Assembly: GCF_002949735.1 (NCBI RefSeq)
Contig: NZ_CP026681.1
Coordinates: 3,534,001-3,598,000 of the forward strand
Length of the DNA stretch: 64,000 bases
Direction: 5' to 3'
DNA from: Nostoc sp. 'Peltigera membranacea cyanobiont' N6
GTDB taxonomy: Bacteria; Cyanobacteriota; Cyanobacteriia; Cyanobacteriales; Nostocaceae
The translations under genes were made by a program, and so were the position numbers. The notes under the pieces were generated by a model. The model was not told where the DNA came from. It searched no databases and worked only from the letters and a program-made list of their open reading frames with translations. Shown here one piece after another: positions 42,796 through 52,566 of this stretch (position 1 is the stretch's first letter; each line of letters starts with the position of its first letter).

Positions 42796-43769
42796 AATTT
42801 TTCTGTCACAACTGAAAGCGCACGTACCAAAGCGCGTTTGACTAATTCAATTTTGAATTCATTGTGGGTTTGTGGTTTCGCTTCTTTAACGGCTGCTTCT
42901 CCTGCGGCTGTAAAACTAGCTTCGTTAATTGCTTTGCCTTTGAGAAATTCCTCAGCATCCCTTGCCCGCCAAGGTTTGGGTGCTACTCCCCCAAAAGCGA
43001 TGCGTGCTGATTTAATTGTGTCTTGTTCTACGTCTAAAGCAACAGCTACAGAAACGAGAGCAAATTCGTAGGAAGCTCGATCCCTAACTTTTAAATAATA
43101 GGATTTATATGCAGAATTTGGAATTTCAATGGCAACAATTAACTCTCCAGGCTGTAATAGAGTTTCTTTTTCTGGTGTCTCACCTGGTAAGAGATAAAAA
43201 TCGTGAATTGAAATTTGACGGGCTTTTTCTGCGCCTTGGATGCAAATCATCGCATCTAATGCCGTCAGCGCCACAGCTAAATCGGAAGGGTGAACGGCAA
43301 TACAATGTTCGCTCGCCCCGAAAATAGCGTGCATTCGATTGTAGCCTGTAATTGCGGCACAACCTAAACCTGGGGTGCGTTTATTACAAGGAAAAACCGG
43401 ATCGCGAAAGTAGCCACAACGGACTCGTTGCAATAAATTACCGCCCACTGTTGCCATATTTCGCAGTTGGGGTGAAGCACTTTGTAACAATGCTTGGCTA
43501 ATTACTGGATAACACTCCTGAATTTTGGGATGAAAAGCCACATCACTCATTCGAGAGATTGCACCAATGCGGATTCCATGAGTTTGAGATTCAATATCTG
43601 CGAGGGGCAAACTATTAATATCAATTAATATATTCGCTGCTTGAACTCCATCTTTCATCAATCCTAGTAAATCTGTACCCCCAGCGATAAATGCAGCCGT
43701 TTTGTCTTGTTCAACTGTAGCGATCGCTGCATCTTGGGAAGTAACTTTAGCATAACTAAATGGCTGCAT
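42792..43769 (-). CDS. FAD/[4Fe-4S] subunit of molybdenum hydroxylase
   Basis: A 325-residue FAD-binding subunit like PaoB/YagS. The FAD motif is AAFIAGGTDLLGLMK, with NMATVGGNLLQRVRCGYFRD downstream. Cysteines in RVRCGYFRD, FPCNKR, GLGCAA and EHCIAVHPSD match the [4Fe-4S] insertion found in PaoB-type subunits and absent from simple xanthine dehydrogenases. It passes electrons from the 2Fe-2S subunit to an acceptor. It overlaps both neighbours by 4-14 bases, implying coupled translation. Confidence 0.88.
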   Translation of the reverse strand: MQPFSYAKVTSQDAAIATVEQDKTAAFIAGGTDLLGLMKDGVQAANILIDINSLPLADIESQTHGIRIGAISRMSDVAFHPKIQECYPVISQALLQSASPQLRNMATVGGNLLQRVRCGYFRDPVFPCNKRTPGLGCAAITGYNRMHAIFGASEHCIAVHPSDLAVALTALDAMICIQGAEKARQISIHDFYLLPGETPEKETLLQPGELIVAIEIPNSAYKSYYLKVRDRASYEFALVSVAVALDVEQDTIKSARIAFGGVAPKPWRARDAEEFLKGKAINEASFTAAGEAAVKEAKPQTHNEFKIELVKRALVRALSVVTEKL

Positions 43770-44304
43770 CTTCCATTTCCTCTAGTACATCTCGAATCGC
43801 CGCAATAATATTTGGGTATGCTCCACAACGGCAAAGGTTTCCACTCATCTTTTCTCGAATTTCTGCCTCAGATTTTGGCAATTCTTCTAATATCATCCCT
43901 ACGGCTGATACAATTTGACCCGATGTACAGTATCCACATTGAAAAGCATCATGGGTAATAAAGGCTGTTTGCATGGGGTGGAGTTTGCCATCTTGGGCTA
44001 ATCCCTCAATTGTGGTAATTTCAGCATTGATGTGCATTACTGCTAAAGTCATACAGGAGTTAATTCGCCGACCATTAACTAGAATAGTACATGCACCACA
44101 TTCACCGCGATCGCAAGCTTTTTTAGTGCCCATCAAACCTAGCTTTTCCCGGAGTGCATCAAGTAAAGTGACACGAGGCTCTAGCTTTAGCGAATAGGAG
44201 ATATTATTGATATTCAGCGATAAGTCTACTTCCTCTGAACCGAATATTTTCAATTCTTGGCAAAGAGAGTTTGAAGTTATTGGAGCTAAGGAATTTTCTT
44301 TCAT
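43756..44304 (-). CDS. [2Fe-2S] subunit of molybdenum hydroxylase
   Basis: 182 residues, first gene of the operon. A plant-type ferredoxin cluster (CDRGECGACTILVNG with a fourth Cys in NSCMTL) is followed by the helical second cluster (FQCGYCTSGQ and GNLCRCGAYPN). E. coli PaoA is exported with a Tat signal; here the N-terminus (KENSLAPITSNSLCQ) has no twin arginine, so the complex should be cytoplasmic. The promoter is shared with the divergent FAD monooxygenase. Confidence 0.9.
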   Translation of the reverse strand: MKENSLAPITSNSLCQELKIFGSEEVDLSLNINNISYSLKLEPRVTLLDALREKLGLMGTKKACDRGECGACTILVNGRRINSCMTLAVMHINAEITTIEGLAQDGKLHPMQTAFITHDAFQCGYCTSGQIVSAVGMILEELPKSEAEIREKMSGNLCRCGAYPNIIAAIRDVLEEMEDAAI

Positions 44305-44374
44305 ATTTAGCGAGCAGACTAATATTTATGTTTATTATAGGAATCATATTTGATTATTGAAAAAATATAAGTAT

Positions 44375-45565
44375 ATGAATACAAAGCCAACTCAGAAATT
44401 ATCCAAACCCATAGTGGAAAAAGTTGCCATTGTCGGTGCTGGTCCAGGTGGATTGGCTGCTGCTATAGCACTGAGAAGCCAAGGGATAGACGTTCAAGTG
44501 TACGAAAAAGCCCAAGAATTTCGTCCGGCGGGAACTGGACTAGGACTAGCTCCAAATGGCTTGAGTTCTCTAGATGCGATCGCACCGGGAATTGTCGAAA
44601 CCCTCAAAGGTTCAGGGTGTGAGGTTCACCACACAGTTTTAAAGAATATTCAGGGAGAAACAATCCGGGCTAACGCAACCAAATACTTAGAGCAATATGG
44701 ACAGCCATTATTGACTATTTGGTGGTATCGTCTACAGCAAGTCTTAGCGTCTAGATTGCCATCTGACATCATTCACCTCAATCATCATTGTATCGGCTTT
44801 GAGCAAGATGAAAACAGTGTGGAAATTCATTTTGATGGTGAAAAATCGATATATGCAGATTTGCTGATTGGCGCTGATGGCGTTAACTCTGTAATTAGAG
44901 AAACTTTATTTGGCGAGGGTAAGCCTAATTATATTGGTAGTATGTGTTGGCGTGCCGTCATTAAGTATCACCACGAGCTATTTAATGACTATGAATTAGT
45001 TTTTGTCAAAGGCAATCAACAGTTTATGTACCTTCTGAATGTGGGCGGCGGCTATACCAGTTGGATTAGTCGGAAGTTCTCGCCTGAGTACTCTCTTTCC
45101 CACAGCGCCGATGAAGTAAAATCTCGCATTCTCTCTGAATTAGCTGATTGGGATGAATCTTTTCAGGTGGTGGTACAAGCGACACCAGCCGAGCAAATTT
45201 GGGAGGGGCCGATTTGCGATCGCCCACCGTTAACTCACTGGAGTCAAGGTAGAGTTACACTCTTAGGCGATGCTGCCCATCCAATGGCACCTGCTATGGG
45301 ACAGGGAGCCAATACCACTTTTGAAGATGCTTATGAACTGCAAGAGTGTTTTTGTCAATCAGCTAATTTTCAAGAAGCTTTAACTAGCTACGAACAGCGT
45401 CGCATTGAGCGCACAAAAATCATCCAAGCTCGTAGTGCTTTGGGTGAGATGCGCTACTTCGATGCCAACACCGTAGTATCTAATGGGCAACAGGAGCGGC
45501 AAATGAGCCTTAATGATGATTTTCATAAATGGTTGTATGATTACAAGCCATCTGTAATAAGTTAA
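44375..45565 (+). CDS. FAD-dependent monooxygenase
   Basis: The ATG at 44375 gives 396 residues; a TTG start six codons earlier is possible, and neither has a clear ribosome site. Class A flavoprotein motifs are all present: GAGPGGLAAA at the N-terminus, LIGADGVNSVIR in the middle and LLGDAAHPMAPAMGQGAN near the end. The family includes salicylate hydroxylase, HpxO-type urate hydroxylase and zeaxanthin epoxidase. Being divergent from a xanthine dehydrogenase-type enzyme makes oxidation of a heterocycle or aromatic attractive, but this is inference. Confidence 0.82.
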   Translation: MNTKPTQKLSKPIVEKVAIVGAGPGGLAAAIALRSQGIDVQVYEKAQEFRPAGTGLGLAPNGLSSLDAIAPGIVETLKGSGCEVHHTVLKNIQGETIRANATKYLEQYGQPLLTIWWYRLQQVLASRLPSDIIHLNHHCIGFEQDENSVEIHFDGEKSIYADLLIGADGVNSVIRETLFGEGKPNYIGSMCWRAVIKYHHELFNDYELVFVKGNQQFMYLLNVGGGYTSWISRKFSPEYSLSHSADEVKSRILSELADWDESFQVVVQATPAEQIWEGPICDRPPLTHWSQGRVTLLGDAAHPMAPAMGQGANTTFEDAYELQECFCQSANFQEALTSYEQRRIERTKIIQARSALGEMRYFDANTVVSNGQQERQMSLNDDFHKWLYDYKPSVIS

Positions 45566-45897
45566 ATCTTAGTGTTACAAGGAGAAAGCTATTTTTTTAA
45601 GTAGGGACAAAATCTGTAAAGTTAGCAGAAAAACTTATAACAACTGCTAATCTTAACCAAGTGATTTAATAATATCAAAAGTGACTGTTTTTAGTCAAGC
45701 CCCCAAACCCAATAAATTCGTTGATTTATTGAGAATTATTTGCGTAAAATCAACACAACTTAATCAAAATATTAATTTTTATGAAATGCGATCGCCATTA
45801 TTGTTTCAGGGGGAAAGTAAAGTATAAAATCTAATTTTGAAGTTATACTTTCCTGCGATTATTGGTTGAAATTGAGTGCCAATAATCTGCTTAGTAT
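45566..45897. other. convergent intergenic region
   Basis: AT-rich, no gene seen. A weak inverted repeat AAAGTATAA/TTATACTTT around 45820-45851 could terminate one or both flanking genes. Confidence 0.4.
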
Positions 45898-46401
45898 CTA
45901 TTTAATTTCCTGAAAATTTTCAATTGTCAGAAAGATTTCTTCATCAGCTATTTGACTGTCGTAATCGATATCAATTTTGGTTGGATAGCCGAGTTTAGGA
46001 CTATATCCTAGATTCAGGCTGAATGCGTTCCGGTTAATAGCATCTTGAATCACATTAAAAAGCTTGGGAATTGTTTTATATTTTTCAAAATATTGCGGAT
46101 TAACTGGTTTACCTGTGGCTACAGAAGTGATTGAAGTGGTTTGACCATTACGGACTTCAATCACAACTGGCCCTCTAGCATCTGGTATACAAAAGCAACC
46201 GTTACTAAACGTATAGCGATAGTTAGATATTTTTGCCTGATTCCATAAATGCCGATTAAATTTTGATCGTCTTAAATTCAAGTTATTATTCGCTGGAGAT
46301 TTTGCTGTCTCTACGGGAGTTTGAGAGATGGCTGAAAAATTCAGACCTATAGATAGCAACAGGGCTGCACTTATTGCACTTGTAATGATAGGTAGACGCA
46401 T
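45898..46401 (-). CDS. exported DUF6174-type protein
   Basis: 167 residues with a signal peptide (LPIITSAISAALLLSIGLN, then a likely cut near SAISQ). The mature part has the pattern of DUF6174: NYRYTFSNGCFC, a short VIEVRNGQT strand, KTIPKLFNVIQDAI and LGYPTKIDIDYD. Function is unknown; the paired cysteines in GCFC may form a disulfide. It follows cyaB by about 40 bases on the same strand and could be transcribed with it. Confidence 0.65.
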   Translation of the reverse strand: MRLPIITSAISAALLLSIGLNFSAISQTPVETAKSPANNNLNLRRSKFNRHLWNQAKISNYRYTFSNGCFCIPDARGPVVIEVRNGQTTSITSVATGKPVNPQYFEKYKTIPKLFNVIQDAINRNAFSLNLGYSPKLGYPTKIDIDYDSQIADEEIFLTIENFQEIK

Positions 46402-46440
46402 ATTAATCTATTTGTAAAAACCCTATTTTAATAATTATAT

Positions 46441-49026
46441 TTATTTTTCCAGAAAAGTCCAAACTCCTTCATCCCAATCTGACTCTGTTGGAGGTGATTG
46501 TAACCAATGCTGACAACGCAACAGATGCAACATAGCAGCTTTGTCCTGGTTGTCTGCTGCTAAAACTAGGGCAAATTCAGCCCTAGCACGGTTAAAATCG
46601 CGTTTGAGGTAATACTCACGCCCTTTATGATAATGCTCAATGACTTGCAATTTTTCGCTTTCAATCGGGTTGGAACGCAAACCCAGTAATTCATATATGG
46701 CTACTGGCTCATTTCTGCCCTTGACACGAATGTAATCTAGTTCCCTAGCCCAAATATTATCTTGGCATGGTTTAAAAGTGTTATGGCTAATAATAATGTC
46801 GCAACCATATTGTTTGCTGACACTTTCTAATCGAGAGCCAAGATTAACGCCATCGCCAATGGCAGTAAATTCCATCCGCTTACTAGAACCGATATTCCCA
46901 CTAATCACGGTATCAGAATTAATGCCAATGCCGATCTTAATTCCAGGCTTATTATCTGCATAGCGACGTTGATTAAATTCGTGCAGGCGAACGCGCATTT
47001 CTAAGGATGTTTGCACTGCCATCCAAGCGTGTTCTTGTAATGCTAGAGGAGAACCAAATACAGCCATAATGGCATCGCCGATGTATTTATCAAGAGTGCC
47101 TTTATGTTTAAAGACTGCCTCCACCATTGATTCAAAATATTCATTGAGCATACTTACCACTTCTTCTGCTTCCAAGTTTTCTGTCAAAGTGGTGTAGCCG
47201 CGAATATCGGAAAATAAAATCGAAACTTCTTTGCGATCGCCTCCAAGTTTAGCATCATCTAATTTCAGCAATTCTTCGGCTAATTCCTGGGTCATGTAGC
47301 GGTACATCGTACTTTTGAGCCGCTTTTCATCACTGATGTCTTCCATCACCACCAGCGCCCCCCGGACTTGCTCGTGGTCGCTCGCATCAGCAATTGTGTT
47401 AATGGATAAATTGATACTGTGCTGCTGTGTACCAGTAGTTATGAGCGTGCGATCGGGGTAATACTGCTGGCGGCCTTTTAAATCGGCTGCATGTAAAGCA
47501 TCCTGATACCACTTGCTAAAGTCACCTTCTTTGATGGCGATCGCATCAGTAACCAATTTACCTTCTAAACGGTCTTCTAGCTCCATTCCTAGCATCCGCT
47601 TGGCACTTTCATTGGCGGCGATAATTAAGCCGGTTTTATCAGTGGAAACCACTCCATTGGAAAGACTACGCAGAATATCCCGTTGCATTTGTTCTTGTTG
47701 CTTGACTGTGGCAAACAACTGGGCATTGTGCAGCGCTACTCCCGCTTGAATATTAAAAGCTTCCATGAACTCTTCATCATTGCGGTCAAAGCTAGCTTGG
47801 AAGCAGTCGGGAGCTTTCGGCCAATCAGCTGGATTATAAGGGGGAAAATCACCAGATTTCTTTTTATTTACAAGCTGGGTAACGCCAATTAGTTGTTCAT
47901 CGCCGTTAAATACTGGCATACAAAGCAAGCTACAGGTGCGATAGCCATTTTCCTCGTCGAATTTTTTGGATGTCTCCGAGTCAGGATGATCGTGCAAGTC
48001 AAAGGCAATATTCAGTTTCTTGCCAGAAGCCGCGACTAGACCAGCAAAACCTATACCCACGGGGACTCGTAACTCTTTGATTGAACCATCATCTTGGGTG
48101 ATTTTCGTCCACAATTCATCGCGATCGTGGTCTATTAACCATAGGGTACTGCGATCGGCATTCATCAGTTCCTTGGCTTCATCCATCACCCGCTTCAGGG
48201 TATCTTCTAAGTCAAGACTGCTTTGAGAAAGGGACTTGATCGCCTTCATTAGCGCCGCCACCGCTCTTTGTTTTTGAGTGGCGACATAAAAAGAGCGCGA
48301 AGATTCTAAAATTAGGCGAATCGAAGGGGCAAATTCTTGAAATAATTGTTCGTCAGCAGAAAGAAAACCTTTGGTATCAATGCGCTCTACAAGTGGAGCA
48401 TCGTGATTATTCCCAGATTTTAATTTATTCAGTAATTGTACTACTGCAACTAATTGCCCATGTTCATTTAAAAGTGGCAAAGCCAGCATGGTATAAGTAC
48501 GGTAGCCAGTTCTTTTCTCTTGTTCTTGGGCAAAATGCGATCGCGGATCGTTATAAAAATCAAAGGGAATATTGATAACTTGTTTGAAAGTAGCGACTTC
48601 CCCACCAATCCCTTTATTGGCGGGGATACGAATTTCTAAAGAGCGATTGCCTTCTGCCGCAGCGACAATTGACCAGAGTTCTTGTTTTTCTTCATCTAAC
48701 AAAAATATTGTCGTCCGATCTGCCCCCAGTAATTCTCCAGTTTTTAAGGTAATCGAATGCAACATTTCTTGCAGAATGGTTTCAAATCCCTGAGAATCCA
48801 GCATTGACAGGGTTTGATGGACAATCTGTAATTTTTGCTCGACATCCTGAACAACCTGCTTAAAAGTATCCTGAGTTAGGGGAGCAAGAAAGGTAGAAAA
48901 AGTTCCTTTTCTTGTGGCCAGAGCGCCCACAGGAGCAGAATTTACTTGTAATTCGAGGTTTTCTTGGTTGTGAACACCAATAATCAAATCGGTGGTCTCC
49001 CCATAACTTTCTTGATACACTGACAT
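46441..49026 (-). CDS. cyaB: CyaB-type class III adenylate cyclase (GAF-GAF-PAS)
   Basis: 861 residues, matching the length of Anabaena CyaB1/CyaB2. Order: GAF-A (60-235), GAF-B (265-430), PAS (455-570), class III cyclase (600-780), then a TPR-like tail. Both GAFs carry the NKXnFX3DE cyclic-nucleotide signature (NKLKSG with FLSADE; NKKKSG with FDRNDE). In the cyclase, metal Asp residues lie in FSDIRGYT and DKYIGDAIMA, adenine-selecting Lys in the latter and Thr in EFTAIGD, and GVNLGSRLE supplies Asn and Arg; all six functional positions are intact. In CyaB1, cAMP binding to the GAF tandem activates the enzyme. I cannot decide between B1 and B2. Confidence 0.9.
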   Translation of the reverse strand: MSVYQESYGETTDLIIGVHNQENLELQVNSAPVGALATRKGTFSTFLAPLTQDTFKQVVQDVEQKLQIVHQTLSMLDSQGFETILQEMLHSITLKTGELLGADRTTIFLLDEEKQELWSIVAAAEGNRSLEIRIPANKGIGGEVATFKQVINIPFDFYNDPRSHFAQEQEKRTGYRTYTMLALPLLNEHGQLVAVVQLLNKLKSGNNHDAPLVERIDTKGFLSADEQLFQEFAPSIRLILESSRSFYVATQKQRAVAALMKAIKSLSQSSLDLEDTLKRVMDEAKELMNADRSTLWLIDHDRDELWTKITQDDGSIKELRVPVGIGFAGLVAASGKKLNIAFDLHDHPDSETSKKFDEENGYRTCSLLCMPVFNGDEQLIGVTQLVNKKKSGDFPPYNPADWPKAPDCFQASFDRNDEEFMEAFNIQAGVALHNAQLFATVKQQEQMQRDILRSLSNGVVSTDKTGLIIAANESAKRMLGMELEDRLEGKLVTDAIAIKEGDFSKWYQDALHAADLKGRQQYYPDRTLITTGTQQHSINLSINTIADASDHEQVRGALVVMEDISDEKRLKSTMYRYMTQELAEELLKLDDAKLGGDRKEVSILFSDIRGYTTLTENLEAEEVVSMLNEYFESMVEAVFKHKGTLDKYIGDAIMAVFGSPLALQEHAWMAVQTSLEMRVRLHEFNQRRYADNKPGIKIGIGINSDTVISGNIGSSKRMEFTAIGDGVNLGSRLESVSKQYGCDIIISHNTFKPCQDNIWARELDYIRVKGRNEPVAIYELLGLRSNPIESEKLQVIEHYHKGREYYLKRDFNRARAEFALVLAADNQDKAAMLHLLRCQHWLQSPPTESDWDEGVWTFLEK

Positions 49027-49353
49027 AACTGGTATTTTATATAGCAGGATGAGATTTTAAATTTAAGAAAGAATGAGATGAAATTTATGTAAGTTGTGCT
49101 AAAAGCAACAATAGTTCGATATTATCCATAGTTTAATCGCTTGTTTAGCTAGCGTCATCCTGTGAATAAGGCTGGGAGTCGGTTACAAACAAGCGTGTTT
49201 TGACCAAAACCCCTTCCCACTGACGGATACAGATGATGAATGGAGGGTCATACCCCTGATTTAAACGATAAAACAATATTTTCCGCAGCTCGGACTGAGC
49301 AGATACAGCCCTCTCTTGGAGATGCTAGGCGAACCAAGTAGGGCTGGAGCCGC
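49027..49353. other. intergenic region between hybrid kinase and cyaB
   Basis: 327 bases without a gene. It holds the likely terminator of the upstream kinase (49306-49346) and presumably the cyaB promoter. Confidence 0.5.
49306..49346 (-). terminator. hairpin after GAF-rich hybrid kinase
   Basis: Two-part stem: CAGCCCT pairs with AGGGCTG and inner CTTGG with CCAAG, with small bulges. It lies 8 bases past the kinase stop codon. No clear U-run. Confidence 0.5.
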
Positions 49354-52300
49354 TTACCACAAACTTTTAATTAATGCTCCGATCGCCTTTAGCAATTCTT
49401 CTGGATCTACAGGTTTGGAAATATGCCGTTGAAATCCGACTGCGATCGCTTGCTGATAATCCATCTCTCCAGCATAAGCAGTTAAAGCGATCGCGGGAAT
49501 TGTCCCGCCTTGCTCTGGTTTCAAACTCCTGATCTGTCGCATCAGCATGTAACCATCCATTTCTGGCATCCCAATATCGCTAACGATCAAATCTGGCTGG
49601 GATTGACTCAGTGCAGTTAAAGCTGCAACAGCTGAGGCTACAACTGTCACTGTTGCACCATATTGCTCCAGCATGAAGGGCAAAAACTCTCGCATATCTG
49701 CGTCATCATCGACTACGAGAATCTCTAAGCCAGACAAGGGTGAGGACCGATCTGCCAGAAATGAGGAGTTATTTTTTGTATCCTTGATTTCTTGACTTTC
49801 ATCCTGTAAGCATGGAAGTTTAACGGTAAAGGTTGCTCCTTGTCCTTCGCCCAGGCTGTCTGCTTGAACAGTTCCTCCGTGAAGTTCTACGAGATGTCGG
49901 ACGATCGCTAATCCTAAACCCAAACCGCCAAATTTTCGAGTTGTGGCACCATCTGCTTGACGGAAATAATCAAAGACATAAGGTAAAAACTCAGGTGCAA
50001 TCCCTTTTCCTGTGTCAGTTACGCGGATTTGTACCTGTGAGCCAACTTGCTCTAATTTGATTTTTACCTGTCCGCCGATGGGAGTAAACTTAATGGCATT
50101 AGAAAGGATATTCCAAATCACTTGTTGGAATCGATTGGCATCGCCTAAAACTGGCCCGACACCGGATTCAAGAATTGTCTGAATCTCGATAGACTTGGCC
50201 TGTGCTGATAAACGCACCGTTTCAATGGCAGCTTCAATGACTGATACCAAATTAATCCGCCCGAAGTTGAGGTTAAGTTTACCCTGAAGGATGCGGGAAA
50301 CATCAAGCAAATCTTCAATCAATTGGGTTTGCAACTTGGCATTGCGCTCAATGGTTTCGAGGGCGCGATCGCTTGTTGCTTGGTCAAGTTTGCGGGTTCG
50401 CATCAGTTTTGTCCAACCCAGAATTGGGTTAAGCGGTGTTCTCAATTCATGGGATAGCACGGCTAGAAATTCGTCTTTGATTCGGTTTGCTGATTCAGCA
50501 GCGTTTCGCGCCGTTAGTTCGGCTTCGTAGAGATGGGCCCGAGCGATCGCTTGGGCGCATTGTTGAGCAACAGCAAAGATAAATGCTCGATCTTCTCCAC
50601 TAAGTTGTTGAAGTTCATTAAATCCCAAACTTATACCGCCCACTGCCGAACCTTCTACCATCAATGGAATAGAAATCCAGGCATCAATGTCATATTGGGC
50701 GTAAGCTTCAGCTAGATGTGGGTAACGAGCTATTCTATTTTGTCTCGATTCAGCCCAAATAGGTTGTCCAGTCCGCACAGCTTCGGCTAGAGGGGAAGGT
50801 GAATCAATGGAAAAATACCGCCAAGTGTCTACCAAATCTTGGTTATAGCCAACCGCCCGCACAATTTCTAGTTCAGTTTTGTTTTCATTCACCAAGGCAA
50901 CAAGGGCAGAATTAGCTCTCAAAGCAGCCATGCTCTGCTCTACAATGACTTCAGATACTTGGGCTGGTGTTAGCGATTCTGAGAGGGCAGCCGTAATGGA
51001 TTGAAGACGGGCAATGCGCTCTAAAGCTTGCTCTGCCGTTTTTTGTGCCTGCTGTGCTTCTTGGTAAAGACGGGCATTATCGATCGCGATCGCCGCCCGA
51101 TGGGCAACATCTTCAGCTAGTAATAAGTCTGCTGTGCTGTAACGACGTTCTGATTCCGCAGTAAAAAAGGAAATTGCACCAAAAATTCTTTCCCGTGCCA
51201 TCAAAGGAAGAATTATACAGGACTTTAAACCAATTTCACGGATAATTCTTAGATGTTCTGCATCTGGAATGCCTGCTGCTAGAAGTGCATCTGGAATTTC
51301 AGTTACCATTTCAGGAATCCCTGTACGCAGTACTTTTGGCACGCCATAAGGTTCATCCAACTTTCTAGGATAATATTGATGAAGTTGCCAACCGAGTTTA
51401 ACTTTCTCTGGATCTCGGTGGGCAACTGCTACCCGATTAATTGATTGGTTGTCTTGTAGCAAATCGACGCTGCACCAATCGGCGAAATAAGGCACAACCA
51501 GATTAGCCACACTTGCTAGCGTCTTTTCGTAATCGAGGGAAGTTGCGAGGGTTGCACTGACTTGAGCCAAAAATGCTGCTCGTTGGCGATCGGCTTCTGC
51601 TTCTTGACGGGCGGTTTGCTCTTGAATTAGTTGAATACGTTCCGCTTCAGATTGTTTGCGATCGGTGATATCTAACACAACACCACTCATGTGTGTGGCA
51701 ATACCCGCTTCATTGAAAAAGGCTTTACCCCGACAGGCTGCGTAGCGGATACTGCCGTCATCTTGAATAATTCGATATTCTAAATTATGTTCTACACCTT
51801 CGTTAATCGCTCGACTCAAGGATTGAGCTAATAATTCTCGATCGTCTGGATGCAGACAATCGAGGATTGCTTGCGAAGTGCCAGCAAAGGTTTCGGGTGT
51901 TAACCCAAATAGTTGATAAATCTGCTCATCCCAGTCAAAGCGATCGTTGGCAATATCCCAACTCCAAACACCGATTTTGCCAGATTTTAACGCCAAGTTG
52001 AGTTGTGCTTGGCTGTTCTCTAGACCTTGAAAAAGACGAGCATTTTCTAGAGAAATAGCAATTTGAACTGTCAAAATCTCCAGGACGGAAAGTTTTTCCT
52101 GTGTAAAAGCACTGGGGATGAGATTGTTTTCTAAGTATAAAATACCAAGTAATTTCGACTGACGGGCGATCGCTAAACAAAGTACAGATTTAGGTTGCTT
52201 TTGGATGACATACTCATCTCCAGAAAACAGATTTTGCTCAGTTGCATTATGCAAAATCACTGTTTCTTGAGTTCGTTGAACATAATTTAATATTGATTGC

Positions 52301-52566
52301 GGAATAAGTTGTGAAATTTCGCCTTCAAATACGGTTCGAGAAATATTGAGCTTTTCTGCTTGGGGACTAACTTTAGCTTCTACTTCAATTACTAGACTTT
52401 GCTCATGTTCCAGCAATAAATAACCGATTTCTGCTCCTGCTTGCTCGATCGCAATTTGCATTAATGTCTTCAACAACCGTGAAAGCACAATTTCACTAGA
52501 TATAGTTTGAGAGGCTTTAACTACCGATAGAAAATCTAGGTGTTCACCTGTACTGAAAATTGACAA
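49354..52566 (-). CDS. GAF-PAS-GAF-GAF hybrid histidine kinase with REC
   Basis: 1070 residues, soluble. Order: GAF (15-180), PAS (185-300), GAF (330-490), GAF (505-665), HisKA with SHELRTPLNP, HATPase with DTGKGIAPE and GGLGLGLAI, and a C-terminal receiver with Asp in IVSDIGMPEMDG. The start is a TTG; the frame stays open about 65 bases upstream without an ATG. The beginning (LSVVKASQTISSEIVLSRLL) closely resembles the GAF entry of the Ser/Thr-His kinase at 56-61 kb, so it may be a shortened relative. Output is probably through another response regulator. Confidence 0.87.
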   Translation of the reverse strand: MSIFSTGEHLDFLSVVKASQTISSEIVLSRLLKTLMQIAIEQAGAEIGYLLLEHEQSLVIEVEAKVSPQAEKLNISRTVFEGEISQLIPQSILNYVQRTQETVILHNATEQNLFSGDEYVIQKQPKSVLCLAIARQSKLLGILYLENNLIPSAFTQEKLSVLEILTVQIAISLENARLFQGLENSQAQLNLALKSGKIGVWSWDIANDRFDWDEQIYQLFGLTPETFAGTSQAILDCLHPDDRELLAQSLSRAINEGVEHNLEYRIIQDDGSIRYAACRGKAFFNEAGIATHMSGVVLDITDRKQSEAERIQLIQEQTARQEAEADRQRAAFLAQVSATLATSLDYEKTLASVANLVVPYFADWCSVDLLQDNQSINRVAVAHRDPEKVKLGWQLHQYYPRKLDEPYGVPKVLRTGIPEMVTEIPDALLAAGIPDAEHLRIIREIGLKSCIILPLMARERIFGAISFFTAESERRYSTADLLLAEDVAHRAAIAIDNARLYQEAQQAQKTAEQALERIARLQSITAALSESLTPAQVSEVIVEQSMAALRANSALVALVNENKTELEIVRAVGYNQDLVDTWRYFSIDSPSPLAEAVRTGQPIWAESRQNRIARYPHLAEAYAQYDIDAWISIPLMVEGSAVGGISLGFNELQQLSGEDRAFIFAVAQQCAQAIARAHLYEAELTARNAAESANRIKDEFLAVLSHELRTPLNPILGWTKLMRTRKLDQATSDRALETIERNAKLQTQLIEDLLDVSRILQGKLNLNFGRINLVSVIEAAIETVRLSAQAKSIEIQTILESGVGPVLGDANRFQQVIWNILSNAIKFTPIGGQVKIKLEQVGSQVQIRVTDTGKGIAPEFLPYVFDYFRQADGATTRKFGGLGLGLAIVRHLVELHGGTVQADSLGEGQGATFTVKLPCLQDESQEIKDTKNNSSFLADRSSPLSGLEILVVDDDADMREFLPFMLEQYGATVTVVASAVAALTALSQSQPDLIVSDIGMPEMDGYMLMRQIRSLKPEQGGTIPAIALTAYAGEMDYQQAIAVGFQRHISKPVDPEELLKAIGALIKSLW

